Source: Flavobacteriales bacterium (GTDB taxonomy: Bacteria > Bacteroidota > Bacteroidia > Flavobacteriales_F > PHOS-HE28). Taken from it: DNA of 64,000 bases. This document shows positions 1 to 8,611 of the stretch, piece after piece (the stretch's first letter is position 1; each line of letters starts with the position of its first letter). A program made the position numbers and the translations under genes. Location: positions 372,001 to 436,000 of the forward strand of contig JACJZJ010000004.1 in NCBI GenBank assembly GCA_020635675.1, written 5' to 3'. The notes beneath the pieces were generated by a model, which did no database searches, was not told the origin of the DNA, and saw only the letters and a program-made list of their open reading frames with translations.

Positions 1-835
1 CACGGAGGAATTCCGTGATGGCACTGACGCTGAGGTCCGCCGTATAGCGTTCATAGAGCGCATGCCAGGCATCCGGCACGTTGTGGTTGTCCGGATGGCC
101 GAGGATGAACGCGTGCATTTCCTGGATCGACCGATGTGGCGTGCTCAGTCGGTAGATCTCGTCCTCGGCGCTTGCTGCGTAGGGGCTGTCCGGATGGTCC
201 CTGATGAAACGCTCGAACTCCTCCAGGCCACCGCCCGAGGTCGCCTCCCGGTAGGTCGCCTCCTGGAGCCGTGATCGGGCCTCGTAGATCTGTTGTGATC
301 GCGGGTAATGCGCGATGAACTCCGCATAGGCCGCAGCGGAGTCCTTTTCGCGGGCCTGTTGGAACGCCAAGTGGTCGCGAACGCGTTCGGCGTCCTGTGC
401 CTGCGGGCTATGGGCGAACCTGCTCAGGAAACGATCATAGGCACCGATCGTATTCTCCGCGCTGGCAAGGTCCCAAGCCACCTCGAAGATGTGCGCGCGC
501 TGGTCGTTCAGCGCGACCTGGTCCACACCCACCCGTCCGATGGAACGCCGCTCGCGATCGTCCGCCCGATCGAACGCCAGGTCCGCGCGCATCAGGAACG
601 CATACGCCGAATCCAGTTGATAGAACGGGTTGTCGTTCCTTCCCGCGATCACGCTCAATCCGTACCACGCCGCGGCGGGGTGTTGCTTCACCTGCCCCTG
701 AAAGAGCGACCGGGCCTTGAAGTAATCATGGATCCGGAGCGCTTCGAAGGCCTTGTCCAGCCTGCCCGCCAGCGCGGTATGGGCCAACGTGGACAGGGCG
801 ATGAATGCCAGCATGCGCATCGACGGGTGCATCAT
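1..835 (-). CDS. TPR-like secreted protein (3' end beyond window)
   Basis: This open frame has no stop and runs off the left edge of the window; only its 5' end (at least 278 codons) is visible. It starts at an ATG at 835 (a second ATG follows at once). The first 23 residues look like a signal peptide ending ALA before GRLDKAF. The rest is all-helical and rich in Ala, Arg, Asp and Tyr, with repeated A-x-x-x-Y/F-x-x-F patterns such as AAYAEFIAHYPRSQQIYEA and FERFIRDHPDSPYAASAED, the hallmark of TPR/YfiO-type helical repeats. It is divergent from the RND exporter at 906 with about 70 bp between them. The function is unknown; a periplasmic or outer-membrane TPR adaptor is likely. The coding call is firm, the role is not. 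Confidence 0.8.
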   Translation of the reverse strand, partial: MMHPSMRMLAFIALSTLAHTALAGRLDKAFEALRIHDYFKARSLFQGQVKQHPAAAWYGLSVIAGRNDNPFYQLDSAYAFLMRADLAFDRADDRERRSIGRVGVDQVALNDQRAHIFEVAWDLASAENTIGAYDRFLSRFAHSPQAQDAERVRDHLAFQQAREKDSAAAYAEFIAHYPRSQQIYEARSRLQEATYREATSGGGLEEFERFIRDHPDSPYAASAEDEIYRLSTPHRSIQEMHAFILGHPDNHNVPDAWHALYERYTADLSVSAITEFLR

Positions 836-905
836 CGGCCAAAATACGATCAGGTTCAACGCATGCTGCGGACCTTTGCGCACGTTCCCGACCAACCGAT
901 CGTGG

Positions 906-3191
906 ATGAAGGACCGTACGGCCGCCATCGAACGCCTGCTCACCCGACGCAATGCCCGCGTGGTATTGGGTGTTGTTGCCCTGATCACCGTTTGTGCCGT
1001 GATGATCACCCGGCAGGTGCGTTTCGACTTCGACTTTGAACGCTTCTTTCCCACCGACGATCCCGAACTGGACCGGTATCTCGCATTCCGCGATCGGTTC
1101 GGGAGCGATACGGACCTGCTGCTCATCGGACTCGAACAAGCTCCTTCCGTCTTCGAACGGTCGTTCCTCGTGCGCAGCGACAGCCTTGCACACCGTCTCG
1201 AACGCATCCCTGACGTGGAGGAGGTCCAGGCGCCGACCATCGCCAGCGAGCCACGGGCCACTCCGTTCGGCCTGTTCCGGATCCCCTGGCTCCGCACCGG
1301 GGCCGACAGTCTGGTGAAGGCGGACTCCGCACGGATCTGGCGAGACGGAGATGTGCGCGACCTGTTCTTCACGCGACGAGGCGATGGCATGCTGGTCCTC
1401 CTGCGCACGGCACCCGGCCTGTCCAAGATGCGCAGCGACAGTCTCCTCATGCGCGTGCAACGCACGCTGCGGCATACCGGCCTGGCCGACGCCCGGATCG
1501 CCGGGCGCATCCAAGGTCAATACCACTACATCCAGGAGATGCAGCGCGAGTTGGTCGTTTTCTTCAGCTCATCGGTCCTGCTCCTTGTGGTGGTGCTCGC
1601 GTTCACTTTCCGTTCCTGGTGGAGCGTGCTGGTCCCCGTTTGCGTGGTGGGCCTCACGGTGCTATGGCAGGTGGCGTTGATGACGGTCCTTGGCAAGGCG
1701 CTCAGCGTGTTGACCATGCTGTTGCCCACCATCCTCTTCGTGGTGGGGATGTCGGACGTCGTTCACATCCTCGAACGCTACCGCGAAGCATTGGGGAACG
1801 GTCACCAGAAGAGGCGCGCGCTCGCATTGGCAATGCACGAGGTGGGGCTGGCCACCTTCCTGACATCGCTGACAACGGCCGTCGGTTTCCTGACCCTCCA
1901 CACCAGTGCGATCCAGCCGATCCGTGAATTCGGAACCTACACCGCTCTGGGCGTGGGTCTTGCCTACTTGCTGGCCTTCACGCTCCTACCCGCGGTGCTC
2001 GTGCTGGTACCTGCACCGCCCAGGAAGCATGCGACGACCACCTCCGGATGGACCCCGTTCCTTCAAGCGCTGTATGGCAGGGTGCTGCGCGGACGACGCG
2101 AGATCCTGTGGGTCTTCGCGGTCCTGTTCATCGCTTGCGCCCTACTGGTCCCACGGATCAAGGTGAACAACTACCTGCTGGAGGACTGGCCCGAGGACGA
2201 TCCGCACAAGGTGGATTTCCACTATTTCGAGGAGCATTTCGGGGGGGTGCGTCCCTTCGAGATGGAGGTGACACTTGCGGATACGAGCAGGCGCATCTGG
2301 GATGCGGACGTGCTGGACGTCATTGAACACATCGGACACTATGCGGAACACACCTACGGCGCCAATGGGATCACCTCGCCGGCGACCCTGGTCGCGCGCG
2401 CCGCACAGGTGATGAACGCGGGTGACACCGCATACCGCCACATCCCGGAAGACCCGGCTGAACTCGCCCGGGCCGAGCAACTTCTTCAAAGGTTCGCCGG
2501 TGGTCCCACACTTCAGGGGTTCGTATCCGCCGACGGCCGGCATGCGCGCCTCACAGGACGCATGGAGGACCAAGGCGGCTATGTACATCGGGGCAAGAAC
2601 AAGGCGATGAACGCCTGGATCGACAGTTCGTTGACCGGCACGGGCATCTTGGCGCACCAGACCGGCATGGCCTACCTGATCGACCGGAACAATGAAACGC
2701 TCAGTCGACAGTTGCTGCTGGGGCTTTCGCTCGCGTTCGTGCTGATCGCCTTGATCATGGGGTTGGTGTTCCGCAACGTGCGTGTCACGCTGATCGCACT
2801 GTTGCCGAACATCCTTCCGCTCGTGGTGATCGCCGGGGTGATGGGGCTCACCGGCATCGACCTGAAGGTGAGCACGTCCATCATCTTCACCATCGCGTTC
2901 GGCATCGCGGTCGACGATACGATCCATCTGCTCGGAAAACTGCGGATCGAGCGTGCGAAGGGCCATGCGCTGCCCGAAGCGATGGAGCGCGCGTACCTGT
3001 CAGCGGGCCGCGCCGTGATCGTCACCAGCCTCATGCTTTGCAGCGGGTTCATCACGCTGATCGCTTCCGACTTCGCCAGCGTCCACTACATGGGGTTGCT
3101 CGTCAGCATCACGCTGTTCGTGGCCCTTCTGGCCGACCTGCTGCTCCTGCCCGTGCTGGTGCGCAGCCTGATGCGTGACCGAGGCCCTTGA
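906..3191 (+). CDS. RND superfamily (MMPL-type) exporter
   Basis: A 761-residue inner-membrane RND/MMPL-family protein. A first membrane helix lies at about residues 18-36. It is followed by a periplasmic domain, then a bundle of five helices (about 215-400) that includes VVFFSSSVLLLVVVLAFTF and a sterol-sensing-like segment. A second periplasmic domain and a second helix bundle (about 600-755) follow, with the typical GIAVDDTIHLL motif. This two-fold repeat of one helix plus large loop plus five helices is diagnostic for the family, which exports lipids or hydrophobic compounds using the proton gradient. The frame is open upstream to a TTG at 753, but the ATG at 906 directly precedes the first helix and avoids overlap with the divergent gene. 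The substrate cannot be read from sequence. Confidence 0.9.
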   Translation: MKDRTAAIERLLTRRNARVVLGVVALITVCAVMITRQVRFDFDFERFFPTDDPELDRYLAFRDRFGSDTDLLLIGLEQAPSVFERSFLVRSDSLAHRLERIPDVEEVQAPTIASEPRATPFGLFRIPWLRTGADSLVKADSARIWRDGDVRDLFFTRRGDGMLVLLRTAPGLSKMRSDSLLMRVQRTLRHTGLADARIAGRIQGQYHYIQEMQRELVVFFSSSVLLLVVVLAFTFRSWWSVLVPVCVVGLTVLWQVALMTVLGKALSVLTMLLPTILFVVGMSDVVHILERYREALGNGHQKRRALALAMHEVGLATFLTSLTTAVGFLTLHTSAIQPIREFGTYTALGVGLAYLLAFTLLPAVLVLVPAPPRKHATTTSGWTPFLQALYGRVLRGRREILWVFAVLFIACALLVPRIKVNNYLLEDWPEDDPHKVDFHYFEEHFGGVRPFEMEVTLADTSRRIWDADVLDVIEHIGHYAEHTYGANGITSPATLVARAAQVMNAGDTAYRHIPEDPAELARAEQLLQRFAGGPTLQGFVSADGRHARLTGRMEDQGGYVHRGKNKAMNAWIDSSLTGTGILAHQTGMAYLIDRNNETLSRQLLLGLSLAFVLIALIMGLVFRNVRVTLIALLPNILPLVVIAGVMGLTGIDLKVSTSIIFTIAFGIAVDDTIHLLGKLRIERAKGHALPEAMERAYLSAGRAVIVTSLMLCSGFITLIASDFASVHYMGLLVSITLFVALLADLLLLPVLVRSLMRDRGP

Positions 3192-3223
3192 TCACTATCT
3201 TGTTGCATCAAAGGATCCCGTCC

Positions 3224-3325
3224 ATGGCCGTCCTCTGGTTGCTCCTGATGATCGTCGCGCTCCTGCTGGTGGGCGTCTTCCTGAACCGCAACATGGGCAG
3301 GGGCAAACGAAAGAAGCGGACCTGA
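3224..3325 (+). CDS. 33-residue single-pass membrane microprotein
   Basis: This short frame begins MAVLWLLLMIVALLLVG and ends with a strongly basic tail (NRNMGRGKRKKRT) before TGA. The layout is one hydrophobic helix followed by a positively charged cytoplasmic tail, so the N terminus would be outside. It starts 32 bp after the exporter stop on the same strand, so it may be cotranscribed and could be a small partner subunit. A TATCTTGT stretch resembling a -7 element lies just upstream. There is no family assignment; the coding call rests on the hydrophobic-then-basic pattern and on filling the gap between two genes. Confidence 0.5.
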   Translation: MAVLWLLLMIVALLLVGVFLNRNMGRGKRKKRT

Positions 3326-3362
3326 GCCCGCTTCCTGCCGATCGAACATGACGAGCGGGGCT

Positions 3363-4085
3363 TCAGTGCATGCTCTCGTAAAAGGTCTTGAAGTCGGGTT
3401 CCTCCATGAACCGGTCCTTTCCGATGTCCAGCGTTGATCGCGCGCTGTCCTTCATGCCTTTGGTATCCAGGTATTCCGAGTAGCGCATCAGTGCGTTCTT
3501 GAGCAGCTTCTGATTGTCCTTCGGCAGATCGGAGATATCGCCCGCAGCCAGCAACGTCTTCGAGAACTGCTTCATGTTCTCGTCACCTTCCCGGACGAGG
3601 TTCGAACGATACTGCGCCAAGGCGAGCATCATCCATGCCCCGGGGTTCTCCGGGTTGTAACCGGTCATGCTGTCGAACAACTGCTTGGCCTTGCTGAAGG
3701 CACCGTCCTCGTAATAGTTCTCGCCCTGCTCCATCGCCATGGTGTTCAGGTCGGCCCAGTAGTCCTCATATTGGGCGAAGTACTCGTTCTGCTTGTCCTT
3801 CTTGCGGAACTTTTCCGCATACTTCAGACAATCACGGCTCGCCTTGGGGTAGTCCTCGCTGTACTTCTCGATCTTGCTCATCTCGTAGAGGCACATGCTC
3901 ATGTAGAGATAAGGGAGCGGGTCCTTCTTGGTGGCATCGCTCATCGTATAATTCTCCGCTTTGCCCAGGCATTTCTCGTAGTTCTCGTCGACATAGAGCA
4001 CAAGCAGGTCCTCATAGACGTGCTTCTGGGCTTGGCTGGTGAATGCGTTCAGCAGGAGGAGGCCTCCCAACAACAGTCGTTTCAT
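3363..4085 (-). CDS. Secreted TPR-like hypothetical protein
   Basis: A 240-residue protein with a clear signal peptide (MKRLLLGGLLLLNAFTSQAQ) and a mature part of paired helices. The AWMMLALAQY and YYEDGAFSKAKQLFD segments have the Tyr/Ala/Gly spacing of tetratricopeptide repeats. It is probably a periplasmic or outer-membrane-associated scaffold. The start is the only ATG in a position that gives an intact signal peptide. The gene stands alone on the minus strand, convergent with the exporter and microprotein and 100 bp downstream of the J-domain gene's stop at 4186. No catalytic motif is visible, and no specific partner can be named. Confidence 0.8.
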   Translation of the reverse strand: MKRLLLGGLLLLNAFTSQAQKHVYEDLLVLYVDENYEKCLGKAENYTMSDATKKDPLPYLYMSMCLYEMSKIEKYSEDYPKASRDCLKYAEKFRKKDKQNEYFAQYEDYWADLNTMAMEQGENYYEDGAFSKAKQLFDSMTGYNPENPGAWMMLALAQYRSNLVREGDENMKQFSKTLLAAGDISDLPKDNQKLLKNALMRYSEYLDTKGMKDSARSTLDIGKDRFMEEPDFKTFYESMH

Positions 4086-4185
4086 GGATGAACGGTTCAG
4101 CGGTGGGTTTGGACAAGAACGATGCCGAAGTTACGGAAGCCTCTTGTGACGTTGCGCCCACCGCGGACGCGCGGTCCGTGTGCCG

Positions 4186-4923
4186 TCAGTTGATGCCCCG
4201 CTCCCGTCTGATCCGCTCCCAGGCCTGCTGCACTTTCTTGAACTTATCGGCGGCCGCCTTTTGCACCTCGTCACCGAGGTGGCCCACCTTGTCCGGATGG
4301 TGCTTTACCGCCATACGCCGGTAGGCCTTCTTCACCGCGTCGTCGCTTGCCTTCGGATCAACTTCCAGGATGCGATAGGCGCTTTCGATATCACCCCGGC
4401 CGAACATCGCGCTCATGCTGCCGAGGTCCTTCTCGTTCACACCCAGGCCTGCTGCGATCCTGCGAAGCATGTCGAGCTCCGACCGATCGACCCGGCCATC
4501 GGCATGGGCCAACCCGATCAGGTAGTGCATGAGCTGCAGGCGCGCGGGGTGAGGCATGTACTGGCGTACCTGGATGCACACCTGATGTACGGGGATCTCG
4601 CGCTTGAGCACGTCGCGCATCACCAACAGGAGCTGTTGCGCCTGCTCCTCGCCGAACTGCTGGCGGAAGAAGCGCTTCACCACATCCAGCTCGGCCTTGG
4701 TCACCTTGCCATCGGCCTTCATCACAGCGGCGCTGAGCACCACGAGGCTGAGCGCCAGGTCGCCTCCCGTGGTGGCATGGGGGGACCGTCCCGCGTGCTG
4801 GGCGGTCGGAGCCTGGGTGGACATGCCGTCGAACAGTGCACCCAGTGCAAAGCCAACGAGCCCACCGATGGGCCCACCGAAGGCCCAGCCCAATCCGCCG
4901 CCGATCCACTTGTTGAAGCTCAT
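4186..4923 (-). CDS. TerB/DjlA-like protein with C-terminal J domain
   Basis: A 245-residue protein. Its N terminus (about 1-30) is a glycine-rich hydrophobic segment (GGGLGWAFGGPIGGLVGFALG). A TerB-like helical domain (about 55-165) contains the acidic KADGKVTKAELDVVKRFF and HADGRVDRSELDML motifs. A C-terminal J domain (about 180-245) carries the HPD signature in VKHHPDKV. This is the layout of DjlA-type co-chaperones, in which the J domain stimulates DnaK ATP hydrolysis. The frame is open upstream inside the previous gene, but the ATG at 4923 lies 4 bp after that gene's stop and gives the family-typical MSFNKW start. It is the last gene of the LemA-TPM-TPM run, which suggests a membrane-associated stress or assembly function. 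Confidence 0.88.
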   Translation of the reverse strand: MSFNKWIGGGLGWAFGGPIGGLVGFALGALFDGMSTQAPTAQHAGRSPHATTGGDLALSLVVLSAAVMKADGKVTKAELDVVKRFFRQQFGEEQAQQLLLVMRDVLKREIPVHQVCIQVRQYMPHPARLQLMHYLIGLAHADGRVDRSELDMLRRIAAGLGVNEKDLGSMSAMFGRGDIESAYRILEVDPKASDDAVKKAYRRMAVKHHPDKVGHLGDEVQKAAADKFKKVQQAWERIRRERGIN

Positions 4924-4927
4924 CCGT

Positions 4928-5749
4928 TCACCAGGAACCGCCGGCCCCGCCACCGCCGAAGCCACCACCACCGAAACCACCGAAACCACCGCCACCGCCC
5001 CAGGAACCACCGCCGCCACCGGAGAAACCTCCCCAACGGCCGGAATGCCGCCTGCTCGCCTGTTGCATCAACCAGAACGCGGTCCAGAAGTCGATGTCAT
5101 TGGTCCGTGCATAGCGCCTCACGCTCCGTCGCCAACTGGTGAGCATGATGATGACGAACACCAGCCCGAAGACCAGCACCGGCCATGGGAAGGGTTTTTC
5201 GTCATAGCTCTTGGCATTGTACTCGCCTTTGGCCAGTGCCATCAGCACGTCCGTGGCCTGGTCCAGTCCCTGGAAATATGCGCCGTTCTTGAAATTGGGG
5301 ATGATCTCCTGGTCCACGATGTGCTTGCACGTGGCATCAGGGATGGCGCCTTCCAGTCCATAGCCCGTGGCGATGAACACCTTGCGCTGACCGGGCGGAC
5401 CGGTGGGCTTCACCAGGACCACGACGCCATTATCGAACTCGGCCCCTCCGATGCCCCAGTCCTCGCCGATCTCGAAGGCGAAGTCCGATTCGGGAAGACC
5501 GCATAGCGTATCCACCACGATCACCGCGATGCGGTTGCTGGTCTCCTGGGCGAAGCGGGTCAGCTTGTTGTCCAATCGTTCCGCCTCGGCAGCGTCCAAA
5601 AAGGTCGATCGTGCGAACTGCCAGACCAGATGGGTCTCATCGTTCGGTCTGGGAGGCATGCAGGGATCACCGGCCGTGCCCCGCACTGGACCGGGTACCA
5701 AGAGCGTAGCGAACAGGGCACCACGCACCGCTGACCATGATCCGATCAT
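4928..5749 (-). CDS. TPM-domain (YgcG-type) membrane protein
   Basis: A 273-residue protein: an N-terminal signal peptide, then a TPM domain (about 45-180) with LTRFAQETSNRIAVIVVDTL, the DNGVVVLV strand and a GYGLEGAIPDA segment. One membrane helix follows (PVLVFGLVFVIIMLTSW, about 193-212), and the protein ends in a glycine-tryptophan-rich tail (GGGGGSWGGGGGFGG), as in TPM-phosphatase/YgcG proteins. The family is linked to membrane-protein or photosystem maintenance; a general phosphatase activity is not established. The ATG at 5749 overlaps the previous stop by ATGA, so translation is probably coupled. The tail is characteristic of exported YgcG-like proteins and not a sequencing artefact. 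Confidence 0.9.
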   Translation of the reverse strand: MIGSWSAVRGALFATLLVPGPVRGTAGDPCMPPRPNDETHLVWQFARSTFLDAAEAERLDNKLTRFAQETSNRIAVIVVDTLCGLPESDFAFEIGEDWGIGGAEFDNGVVVLVKPTGPPGQRKVFIATGYGLEGAIPDATCKHIVDQEIIPNFKNGAYFQGLDQATDVLMALAKGEYNAKSYDEKPFPWPVLVFGLVFVIIMLTSWRRSVRRYARTNDIDFWTAFWLMQQASRRHSGRWGGFSGGGGGSWGGGGGFGGFGGGGFGGGGAGGSW

Positions 5750-6192
5750 TGTCCGATGCTGATATCGTCCGGGAGCTCGTTGCGATCGTCCTTCCGGTAG
5801 GGGAAATGCGTCTTTAGCTTCTCCCCGACCAGTCGCACGGCCTCGCTCAGTCCCTGTGCACGTTCATCCGCGGCAAAATGCAGGCGCAGCACGGCGATCA
5901 CGTCCTTCCAGAAATCCTTCGGCACGATGGCATTGATGCCTTTGTCGCCCAGGACCGCCAGGCGGTGGTCGGCCACGCTCACGTAGATCAGGACTCCGTT
6001 CCGCTGCTCCGTGCGGTGCATGCCCAGTTCCTCGAAGACGAAGGCCGCATGGTCCAGCGTGTCCTCCACGATGCGATCGTCCAGGTGCACACGGATCTCG
6101 CCACTGGTGGCGTGTTCCGCCTCACGAACGGCCAGCTTGACCTGTTCCCGCTCGGTATCGGTCAGGAATTCCGCCGCGGTGGTCGTGGTCAC
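5746..6192 (-). CDS. Second TPM-domain protein
   Basis: A 148-residue soluble TPM-domain protein with the segments HATSGEIRVHLDD, FEELGMHRTEQRNGVLIYVS and ADHRLAVLGDKGINA typical of the family. It has neither a membrane helix nor a glycine-rich tail, so it complements the longer paralogue immediately downstream. The start is a GTG at 6192 that overlaps the LemA stop as GTGA. No ATG is available in a suitable position, so I accept the GTG. In many Bacteroidota a lemA gene is followed by two TPM genes in just this order, which supports an interacting set at the cytoplasmic membrane. Activity is not known. Confidence 0.88.
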   Translation of the reverse strand: MTTTTAAEFLTDTEREQVKLAVREAEHATSGEIRVHLDDRIVEDTLDHAAFVFEELGMHRTEQRNGVLIYVSVADHRLAVLGDKGINAIVPKDFWKDVIAVLRLHFAADERAQGLSEAVRLVGEKLKTHFPYRKDDRNELPDDISIGQ

Positions 6193-6776
6193 TTGAAGCT
6201 GATGTCCGGAGCGTTCTCAGCGCCTTCATTGGCCTCGAAGAAGCCCTTGGGCTTGAAACCGAACATGCTCGCGAACATATTGCCCGGGAAGGTTTCCGTG
6301 ATGGACGTGTAGGCGCCGACGGTATCATTGAACTTGCGTCGTTCCACCGCGATCCGGTTCTCCATGCCTTCGTACTGGGCCTGGAAGTCACGAAAGGCCT
6401 GTGTGGTCTTCAGGTCGGGATAGCGTTCGACGGTGACCATCAATCGGCTCAGCGCCCCGGTGAATTGGGACTGCGCCTCCTCGAAGGCCTTGATGTTCTC
6501 CGGGGTCAGGTTGTCACCGCTCAGATTGATGCTGGTCGCCTTGGAACGTGCCTCGATCACGTCGGTGAGGGTGCTCTTCTCGAAGTCGGCCGATCCCTTG
6601 ACGATCTCCACCAGGTTCTTGGTCTTGTCGGCTCGTGCCTGGTAGGCCACCTCCACCTGGCCCCACTGGCCGTTCACCGCGATCTCCGCCTTTTTCATCT
6701 TGTTGAAAGTGGAGACCAGGTATATGGCCAGCAAGACCACGATACCCAGGAAGATCCATACGCCTTTGTTCTTCAT
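6189..6776 (-). CDS. lemA: LemA family protein
   Basis: A 195-residue protein with one N-terminal anchor helix (VWIFLGIVVLLAIYLVSTFNK) and an otherwise long-helical soluble part. It contains the family signatures RADKTKNLVEIVKG, FRDFQAQYEGMENRIAVERRKFND and the C-terminal FPGNMFASMFGF. It is probably anchored in the cytoplasmic membrane. The frame is open to a GTG at 6803, but the ATG at 6776 directly precedes the anchor helix. On the minus strand a CATCTTTG stretch close to the Bacteroidota -7 consensus lies about 30 bp upstream. It is the first gene of an operon with two TPM proteins and a TerB/J protein, joined by 4-bp overlaps. The molecular role of LemA is unresolved. Confidence 0.93.
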   Translation of the reverse strand: MKNKGVWIFLGIVVLLAIYLVSTFNKMKKAEIAVNGQWGQVEVAYQARADKTKNLVEIVKGSADFEKSTLTDVIEARSKATSINLSGDNLTPENIKAFEEAQSQFTGALSRLMVTVERYPDLKTTQAFRDFQAQYEGMENRIAVERRKFNDTVGAYTSITETFPGNMFASMFGFKPKGFFEANEGAENAPDISFK

Positions 6777-6896
6777 GTCAGGGTCTGTCCTAAAGTTGGC
6801 CACAAAGATGGGAACACGTTCGGAACGTACCGTGAAGGGATCACAGGGAACGCGTCCGGACGGGCCGACCGGCGCGCGGGCCGGATGAGCGGCGAT

Positions 6897-7835
6897 TCAA
6901 TCACGGAAGATGGCCGTGTGCATCCCACCGGAGGCGTCCACATGACCGCGATACATGCCCGAGCAATTGAAGTCCATCACGATACGCCCGCTCCCATCCA
7001 CCGCGATCAGGCCCCCATCACCATCGAGCGGGGGAAGCCTCACGTGCACCACCTCCCGCACGGCCTCCTCCAGGGAGAGCCCCTTATAGACCACCAATGC
7101 ATGCACATCAAAGGCGGCGACGGCGCGAAGGAAGCTCTCTCCGTGGCCTGTGCAGCTCACAGCGCAACTGGCATCATTGGCGTAGGTGCCGGCGCCGATC
7201 ACGGGGCTGTCGCCGATCCGCATCCACCGTTTGTTGGTCATGCCACCGGTGCTGGTGGCCGCCGCCAGATGTCCTTCGGCATCCCGGGCCACGGCCCCCA
7301 CCGTGCCGAATTTGCGCTCGCCGTCGCTATGGTCGAGTTGGTACACGTCCGTGCCACGCGTACGCTGCCATTGGTCGTATCGGAACTGATCGAAGAAGTA
7401 TTGATCGTCCTCGAGCGCCACCTTCTCCCGATGAGCGAACTCGAAGGCGCCCATGCCGCTGATCAGCACGTGCGGGCTCTTCTCCATCACACGACGGGCC
7501 AGGGCGATGGGGTTCTTCACGTTGTGCACGGACGCCACAGCACCTGCGCGTAGGTCCGCACCGTTCATGATCGCCGCGTCCATCTCATGCTGCCCGTCGG
7601 CGTTGAACACGGCCCCCCGGCCGGCATTGAAATGCGGACAGTCCTCCAGGGCCTTCGTGGCGGCTTCCACGGCATCGAGCGCGGACCCGCCGGAGCGTAG
7701 CAACGCATGTCCACGACGCAACGCGTCCTCCAATCCCTCGCGGTAGGCCTTTTCGCGCGCCGGGGTCATCTCGGCGCGGGCGATCGTACCTGCACCGCCA
7801 TGGACGGCCAGGGCGACCTTCTGTTCCTGTGACAT
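6897..7835 (-). CDS. Isoaspartyl peptidase / type III L-asparaginase (Ntn hydrolase)
   Basis: A 312-residue precursor of the plant-type asparaginase family, which cleaves isoaspartyl dipeptides and L-asparagine. VAVHGGAGTI opens the protein. The conserved NAGRGAVFN and EMDAAIM segments follow. The autocleavage site is in KFGTVGAVARD, where the Thr becomes the N-terminal nucleophile of the beta subunit. The AAATSTGGMTNK and GDSPVIGAGTYA motifs follow. The precursor would self-process into two chains that assemble as an (alpha-beta)2 enzyme. The frame is open upstream, but the ATG at 7835 gives the usual start and lies 2 bp after the PAP2 stop, so the genes are cotranscribed. No signal peptide is seen, so it should be cytoplasmic. 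Confidence 0.95.
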   Translation of the reverse strand: MSQEQKVALAVHGGAGTIARAEMTPAREKAYREGLEDALRRGHALLRSGGSALDAVEAATKALEDCPHFNAGRGAVFNADGQHEMDAAIMNGADLRAGAVASVHNVKNPIALARRVMEKSPHVLISGMGAFEFAHREKVALEDDQYFFDQFRYDQWQRTRGTDVYQLDHSDGERKFGTVGAVARDAEGHLAAATSTGGMTNKRWMRIGDSPVIGAGTYANDASCAVSCTGHGESFLRAVAAFDVHALVVYKGLSLEEAVREVVHVRLPPLDGDGGLIAVDGSGRIVMDFNCSGMYRGHVDASGGMHTAIFRD

Positions 7836-7837
7836 GC

Positions 7838-8611
7838 TCAACGTGCGTTCTCGGGGCGGTGAAAGTAGGGCACGGCCAGGCCGACCAAAGCCCCCGCCAC
7901 GCAACCTACCAACACATCGCTGGGGAAATGGCGCCCGGCGCGCACACGCAGCCACGCCATAAGCAGAGGCAAGGCCACTCCACCTGTCCAAACGGCCGCC
8001 TTCGTGCCCGGGTCAGCATCGGACCGGTCGACCAGCGCGGCGCAACTGAGGACCAACGAAGCGGTATTCGCCACATGTCCGCTCCAGAACGAGAGGTAGG
8101 CCTCCCGTGAACGCCGAAGGTCCATCGGTGCATCCGGGTCGAACACGAAGGGGCGTGGATGATGGACCAGGACCTTCACGATCCCGGTCGATCCAGCGGA
8201 TAGCAGGAAGCTCTCGGTGGTGATCGCCAATGGAGGAAGGACGTTTCCACCACCAGCCGCCAACGCCGAACCTCCCATTCCCAGAGCGAGGGCCGAAAAG
8301 AACAGGATATTGCTCGCCCGGTGCGCCCGGGGAGACCATCGAAAGGCGGCCGCGCGATCGAACGCGGGAAGCGATGCCCGATCCACTTCCTTGTACCGGG
8401 ACCACAATGCATCCGCATCGACCGGCAGCAGTATCGTCGCACCATTGAGCAGGAGCCCTCCGCCCAGGAAGGCGGCCTCGCGTCCCGCGTCAAGGTGGAA
8501 CGCATCCTGCGCCTTGGCCACGATGTTCCATGGGCCGAGCAGCGCGCAAAAAAGAACGACCCGGAGGCGAGCCCCGGGCCGTGTCGATCGGTTCCAAGAA
8601 GGATCAGTCAC
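7838..8611 (-). CDS. PAP2-family phosphatase
   Basis: A 257-residue membrane or periplasmic acid phosphatase of the PAP2 superfamily. An N-terminal hydrophobic segment resembles a signal peptide. The three catalytic motifs are present in order: KVLVHHPRP (KX6RP), SFWSGH (SGH) and RVRAGRHFPSD (SRX5HX3D type). The family removes phosphate from lipid phosphates such as phosphatidate or undecaprenyl pyrophosphate, among other substrates. The start is a GTG at 8611 that overlaps the previous gene by 8 bp; no ATG exists before the mature domain, so the exact start is uncertain. It sits between the DUF4920 gene and the isoaspartyl peptidase. Confidence 0.85.
   Translation of the reverse strand: MTDPSWNRSTRPGARLRVVLFCALLGPWNIVAKAQDAFHLDAGREAAFLGGGLLLNGATILLPVDADALWSRYKEVDRASLPAFDRAAAFRWSPRAHRASNILFFSALALGMGGSALAAGGGNVLPPLAITTESFLLSAGSTGIVKVLVHHPRPFVFDPDAPMDLRRSREAYLSFWSGHVANTASLVLSCAALVDRSDADPGTKAAVWTGGVALPLLMAWLRVRAGRHFPSDVLVGCVAGALVGLAVPYFHRPENAR

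Noticed and set aside
308..1039. A 243-codon plus-strand frame near the left edge
   Set aside because: It overlaps the minus-strand TPR gene and the RND exporter start and has no recognisable domain.
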